Assembly (NCBI GenBank): GCA_025617375.2
Contig: JAMYGW020000003.1
Coordinates: 744,001-808,000 of the forward strand
Direction of reading: 5' to 3'
Origin: Acarospora socialis
Taxonomy: Eukaryota; Ascomycota; Lecanoromycetes; Acarosporales; Acarosporaceae
DNA: 64,000 nucleotides
The notes under the pieces are model-generated. The model was not told the origin of the DNA. It made no database searches and saw nothing but the letters and a program-made list of their open reading frames with translations. Below are positions 59,501-64,000 of the stretch, piece after piece. Within the stretch, counting starts at the first letter, position 1; each line of letters starts with the position of its first letter. Position numbers and translations under genes: made by a program.

Positions 59501-61257
59501 GAACATAAGATGCTGCAGGAAGCGCGTCAAGATGGTCATAATGACCATGAATTAAAGCTGCCCAAATCTGTGGACGAAACGCCAAACCCGTCGGAAGCCC
59601 CGCCCATCCTTTTTGACGATCCTCGGGTATCTATTATCAACTTCAAACCAACAGAGTCGTTGAGAATTACCTGCCTCACCATCGGCTCGCGTGGGGACGT
59701 TCAGCCGTACATTGCGTTGTGTAAGGGTCTCATTGCCGAGGGTCATCGGCCGAAGATAGCCACCCATGCAGAGTTCGAGCCCTGGGTTAGGAAGCATGGC
59801 ATCGACTTTGCACCAGTCGACGGTGACCCGGCCGAGCTAATGCGGATCTGCGTTGAATACGGCATGTTCACATACTCCTTTCTGAAAGAAGCCTCACTCA
59901 AATTTCGCGGTTGGATCGATGACCTCCTGTCCTCGGCTTGGAAAGCATGTCAAGAGAGCGACGTCCTCATCGAGAGTCCTAGTGCAATGGCGGGAATACA
60001 CATAGCCGAAGCACTGGGCATACCGTACTTTAGGGCATTCACGATGCCTTGGACGAGGACACGGGCCTATCCACATGCATTTGCGGTCCCAGAACACAAG
60101 ATGGGTGGGGCTTACAACTACATAACTTATGTCATGTTCGACAACGTTTTCTGGAAAGCCATCGCCGGTCAGGTCAACCGTTGGCGAAAGAAAGAACTTG
60201 GCCTCCGGAGCACAAACCTCGACAAGATGCAGCCTAATAAGGTGCCTTTCCTCTATAATTTTAGTCCCTCGGTGGTGGTCCCACCTTTGGATTACAGTGA
60301 TTGGATTCGCGTCACGGGCTACTGGTTCTTAGACGAAGGAACCGGTTGGGAGCCACCGAAAGAGCTGACTGACTTCATCCGCAAAGCGCGGGAAGACAAG
60401 AAGAGGATCGTTTACATCGGCTTCGGCTCCATCGTTGTCTCCGATCCAGCCGCACTCACAAAGACCGTTATCGACTCCGTCCTGAAGGCTGATGTCCGAT
60501 GCATCCTATCGAAAGGCTGGTCAGATCGATTAGGAAACCACAACGCGACCGTCGCGGAAGTCCCCTTACCACCGGAGATCTTACAGATCAAGTCAGCTCC
60601 GCACGATTGGCTCTTTACGCAAATCGACGCGGCAGCGCACCACGGTGGCGCCGGCACGACCGGCGCAAGCCTGCGAGCTGGACTACCAACCATCGCCAAG
60701 CCTTTCTTCGGCGACCAGTTTTTCTTCGGCTCGCGAATCGAAGATCTGGGTGTAGGAATCTGCATGAAAAAGCTGAACGTCTCCGTCTTCTCGCGCGCTC
60801 TCTGGGAAGCCACCCATAGCGAACGAATGATCATCAAGGCGAAGGTCCTCGGCGAGCAGATTCGAAAGGTACGACACAACACTGCTCCCCCATAGTCTCG
60901 TGCTATTTGTCACTAACTCGCTGATGCGTCTAGGAACACGGCGTCGACAATGCCATCCAGGCCATCTACCGTGACCTCGACTATGCCAAATCGCTGATCA
61001 AGAAGCGTGGCCCGCACGCCGCCGACGATGACCGCGACGATTTCGAGGAAGCCTGGACCTTCATTGGCGACGAGAGCGATCCGGAGCTGGCTAGGCGCAT
61101 CGCCGAGTGGGAGCCCATGGCTCACCTGGGGCACGGGGATAAGTCGGACACTACGCTGAATCGCGCAGTGCGAGGCGGGGAGAGGTCGGGGAGTATTACG
61201 CCGGCTTTGGGGGGGAGGATGGGGAAGAGGAGTTCGGTTGGGCTGGGCGGCATTTAG
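56581..61257 (+). CDS. ATG26: Sterol 3-beta-glucosyltransferase (Atg26/UGT51)
   Basis: Adds glucose from UDP-glucose to ergosterol; in some fungi it is needed for pexophagy. Six exons (56581-57304, 57351-57448, 57499-57945, 57993-59210, 59261-60868, 60934-61257) join to 1472 residues, slightly longer than most family members. The N-terminal 220 residues are polar. A GRAM domain (about 225-275) contains [20 protein letters not shown]; a PH domain follows ([20 protein letters not shown] to [12 protein letters not shown]). After a disordered Ser/Arg-rich linker comes a second GRAM ([20 protein letters not shown]). The GT28-type catalytic half starts near 964 ([20 protein letters not shown]) and has the donor-binding motif [19 protein letters not shown] near 1289 and [10 protein letters not shown]. 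All five introns are 46-65 bp. Confidence 0.97.
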
Positions 61258-61619
61258 CAAGTCGGTGCGGCGCTGTTGTGAGTTTGGTTCTTAGTGCTCG
61301 GTTGCTCGGCTCGATGTCTACGGTGTGGAAGCGACGGTCATCTATTGAGCTTGTTCGGAGACTTTGTATACGATGTCTTGGGTTGATGGCGTTAGGTGCC
61401 TGTCGTCAGCCAGAGGACGGATGAGGGCGCTCCGGCTGTTTTGCTTCGGATTGAGGGTCAACTCGGTGCCCGCTGAGAGGTAAGTGTCTGGTAGATACAT
61501 AGAGTAATGTGGACGTGAGCGACATGAATTGCTACTTAGAAATGACTACAGAGATGACCCAACTCTATATCGCTACCTTATGCACGTGCTGTCCATAAGC
61601 TTCGCGCTCATCTGATTCG
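61258..61619. other. ATG26 3' region
   Basis: No gene or repeat recognised before the repeat tract starts at about 61620. Confidence 0.35.
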
Positions 61620-62613
61620 CGCTAACCCGATCTGGAGGGTTTGCAAGACGAGCGTCAAACGTCTCAGGGATGGGGTGGCCCCGCTGCTTCTTCACATCAA
61701 CATTATTGAGGGGACTCATCATCACTGGGTGGTGATGTGACTGAGCAAGCTAACCCAATCAGATGTTTTTCGGAACGATCTGAGAGATAGGGTGCTCTAA
61801 GCTTGGCCATTTGAGGAATGGCCGGGGCCCTCTCCGTGGCCCCAATCCTGTCTAATTCTTTCCTTCCGTCACGGAGGTCTCTGATCCCTTGGAGCTTTCG
61901 CATTTGCGCTCTGAGACGTTCGACGAAGGTTGTTGAAACCCCGGTGCTTAGTTGTATCTGTCTGTAGGTATGTTTACGCAGAACTTCAGCACGTTTTTCG
62001 TGATTTATGAATGATGATGTCTGAAACCCGCCCTTTCCTTTTCCAGAAGAGGCTCATCTGAGGTATGGGGCTTCAAACATTCTTGTTGAACGTCTCAGCG
62101 AATCTGCAATGGTTTGAACTGGTTTAATTTCCCGTAATCCGACGAGGAATGCTGCTGCTACGTTCGACGACAATCTCTTGAAACCCTCTTCCTGGAGAGG
62201 CTAGCTCGGTGAAACAGTGAGTCGAACATCTCAGGAATGGAGTGCCTCCAGTGCTCCTTGCCAGCTCTGGAGGGCCTCACGACGATGGCTTGTGCGACTT
62301 AACCTAATCCAGAGAGTTTTAACGACCATTGTCGAACGTCTCAGGGAGGGAGTGCCCCATGTTCCTTGAACTTGATGAGGAATCTGAGCCTCTCACTAGC
62401 CTATTGTGGAGGTTTTGGGAGAATCGTCGAACGTCTCTGGAATGCAGTGCTCCCGTCCTGTAAAAATTTGAAGTTTTGCACCATCATCGGTTGATGATGA
62501 TGGAAAACTTCATCAGTCAATGATCAAAGCTGCCTCCTTTCATGTGACTCACTAACTAGATTGAAAGGTTTTCAGTTACAATCATCGAACGTCTCGGGGA
62601 GAGGAGTGCTCCT
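61620..62613. repeat. Degenerate repeat tract, about nine copies in both orientations
   Basis: Core consensus GTCGAACGTCTCAGGGA followed by a GGAGTGCYCC-like end. Direct copies begin at about 61654, 61780 (weak), 62085, 62221, 62331, 62426 and 62583. Inverted copies lie at about 61907-61940 and 62160-62206. Several cores are preceded by CTAACC-n-ATC and a GGGTTT/GGTTTT block 15-25 bases upstream (61621, 61750, 62300, 62400, 62555). Spacing ranges from about 65 to 160 bp. No long reading frame runs through the tract, so it is noncoding as far as I can tell. The copies differ by several bases each, so the array is not recent. Confidence 0.7.
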
Positions 62614-63235
62614 CTAGTTTAAATTTGAAACACGCACTCCGCCAAGACCTTCCAGACATTTCCCCACGCGACGCTAATCTCACGTTATCTCGCTTCAACT
62701 AGCCCCGGGTTTCTCTCCAGCTTTTGTCGGATACCTACCTACCTAAGGTAAGCCCGAGCCGTCAGCCCTGAACACAGCTGATGCTAAGAGACCTAAATGT
62801 CTCGGACCTTTCTGCGAGTACTCCGTACTCCGTACTCCTGTCGCTGTTTACAATTTCTTTTCAATTCACTTCTCTACTCGTTCTCTCCTTTCTTTGAGTC
62901 AATCGTTGGATCAGTGACGCTTGAAGATCTTTAGAGCGGAGTCGCTCATTGTATTTGCTGTCGAGGAGGAAGGGCTGAGTTTTTCACTCATCGCTGTACT
63001 CCTGCATCGGGCCGTCACAGCAAGCCTATCCGCGAAAACACGCTCCGATCTAACGACCTTTATACCTGACACTCAACGGAAACCACCACCACAAGTTGCA
63101 CTATCCACGCTCCCACCCAGCAAAGCCTCTGCACCTCAACCACCTCTCTAACTTACCCTTCAATATCCCTCTAAACCCTCCCACGACCCTCCCACGACCC
63201 ACTCACAACCACCACCTCCCCACCCCCCGGCTAAA
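62614..63235. other. Promoter/leader region of the right-edge gene
   Basis: ACCTACCTACCTAAGGTAAG near 62734-62753 and TACTCCGTACTCCGTACTCC at 62819-62838 are examples of the dispersed words seen elsewhere. From about 63060 the plus strand is very C-rich (CCAC and CCTCC runs), as in pyrimidine-rich leaders of highly expressed fungal genes. No gene seen. Confidence 0.4.
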
Positions 63236-64000
63236 ATGAACCTCCTCCGCAAACTCCAACACTGTCCGTCGTCCCTCCCCCCTCCTCCCATGCCCTCTCC
63301 CTCCTCCCCCCCGACCCAAGTCTAACCTCTCCACTCCACCCAGTGCTCGACATCCGCCGCCTCGAGCGCCGTTACACGCGACGTGCTCATCGTTCCACGA
63401 AATGGGCCGACGCCGCCATCTACGTCGATGGCGAATACGTCTATCCCTCTTCTTCTTCGCCGGTGCAGTCCTCGTCGACTCCTTCCTCGTCTACGGTCTC
63501 GCCGACGTGGACGTCGAGTTTGGCGGCGCTGGCGGGATATGGTTTCGATCCTGTAGCTGCAGGTGCGAGGTTGAACGAGAGAGGAGATGGTAAAGGGGTG
63601 GGTAAGGGTGAAGGCGAGGGTATCGAAATGAGCACGTGGAGAGGGAAGGGCCAGAAAGCGAAAGGGAAGGGGGTGAGTGTCCGCGAGCAGGAGGGCGAAA
63701 ATGGGCGGAAGAGGACGGCCAGAGCGAGGCGTGAGGGGCCCAAGGGGAAGCCTTCGTCTGCGACCGCGACTGCGTCACCGACATATACATCGACCTTGGC
63801 GTCACTGGCCGGGTATTGTTACGATCCCGTGGCTGCGGGCGCGTATGTGAACGAAAGGGGAGAGTATAGACGGGTGGCACGTGCTGGAAATGAGGGCGAA
63901 GCTGAGGCACGGAGGACGTGGAGAGGGAGGGCGGAGAGGGGGAAGAGGAACGGGAAGGGCAACAGGGCGAGGATTCGCGTTTGGGTGCGGCAGGTCGTGG
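63236..64000 (+). CDS. Unrecognised basic protein with duplicated motif (partial, 3' end outside window)
   Basis: Exon 1 (63236-63263) encodes MNLLRKLQH; an 80-bp intron (63264-63343, donor GTCCGT, acceptor CCCAG) joins exon 2 in frame: LLDIRRLERRYTRRAHRSTK then WADAAIYVDGEYVYP. The frame stays open to base 64000, at least 228 codons. A Ser-rich stretch leads to SLAALAGYGFDPVAAGARLN; about 82 residues later comes SLASLAGYCYDPVAAGAYVN. Both copies end NERG. Between and after them the chain is rich in Gly, Lys, Arg and Glu. The splice is the only way to give the long frame a nearby ATG, but the GTCCGT donor is not the commonest form. The family is unknown to me; nuclear or RNA-associated character is only a guess from the basic composition. 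Confidence 0.55.

Noticed and set aside
61500-62620. Possibility that the repeat tract is a CRISPR array or a transposon with terminal repeats
   Set aside because: Copies are diverged, irregularly spaced and on both strands; no Cas genes, transposase frame or target-site duplication was seen.

Overview
The window is nuclear DNA of a filamentous ascomycete (Pezizomycotina). The evidence is compact genes with many 45-90 bp GT-AG introns, a fungal-only gene set (inositol phosphorylceramide synthase, CWH43, ATG26-type sterol glucosyltransferase, Nab3, a Zn2Cys6 factor), short shared promoters, and intergenic DNA dotted with the TACCTAAGGTA and ACTCCGTAC words common in these fungi. The class cannot be fixed from the sequence alone. 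I found no tRNA, rRNA, CRISPR array, intact transposon, LTR element or virus-like element.

Layout. 1-42 kb is mainly a housekeeping block: AUR1 (+), MSH2 (+), FCP1 (+), prefoldin subunit 3 (-), a mitochondrial LETM1-domain protein (+), NAB3 (-), a GGQ peptidyl-tRNA hydrolase (+), UTP6 (-), CWH43 (+), an F-box protein (-), vacuolar protease PEP4/pep2 (-), proteasome ATPase RPT3 (-), an ARID-type SWI/SNF subunit (+), mitochondrial ribosomal protein mL49 (-) and eIF3e (+). Exons were reconstructed for all of these and each closes in frame.

40-56 kb is an accessory stretch: a secreted BBE-type FAD oxidoreductase broken by one in-frame stop (-), an ankyrin-repeat protein (-), two predicted secreted proteins of unknown function (one apparently decayed), a small Cys-containing protein, an MFS monocarboxylate-type transporter (+), a DUF2306-type membrane protein (-) and a Zn2Cys6 regulator (+), separated by long gaps with tandem and inverted repeats.

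56.6-61.3 kb carries the ATG26/UGT51 sterol 3-beta-glucosyltransferase (+). It is followed by a 1-kb noncoding tract with about nine degenerate copies, in both orientations, of one GTCGAACGTCTCAGGGA-type element. The right edge holds the start of an unrecognised protein with a duplicated internal motif, still open at base 64000.

How the genes relate. The housekeeping genes cover membrane lipid and cell-surface remodelling (AUR1, CWH43, ATG26), genome upkeep and transcription (MSH2, FCP1, SWI/SNF, NAB3), translation (UTP6, eIF3e, mL49, GGQ hydrolase) and protein turnover (PEP4, RPT3, F-box, prefoldin). They look like ordinary gene neighbours, not one pathway. Head-to-head pairs share promoters of 185-342 bp (PFD3/LETM1-like, NAB3/hydrolase, UTP6/CWH43, mL49/eIF3e).
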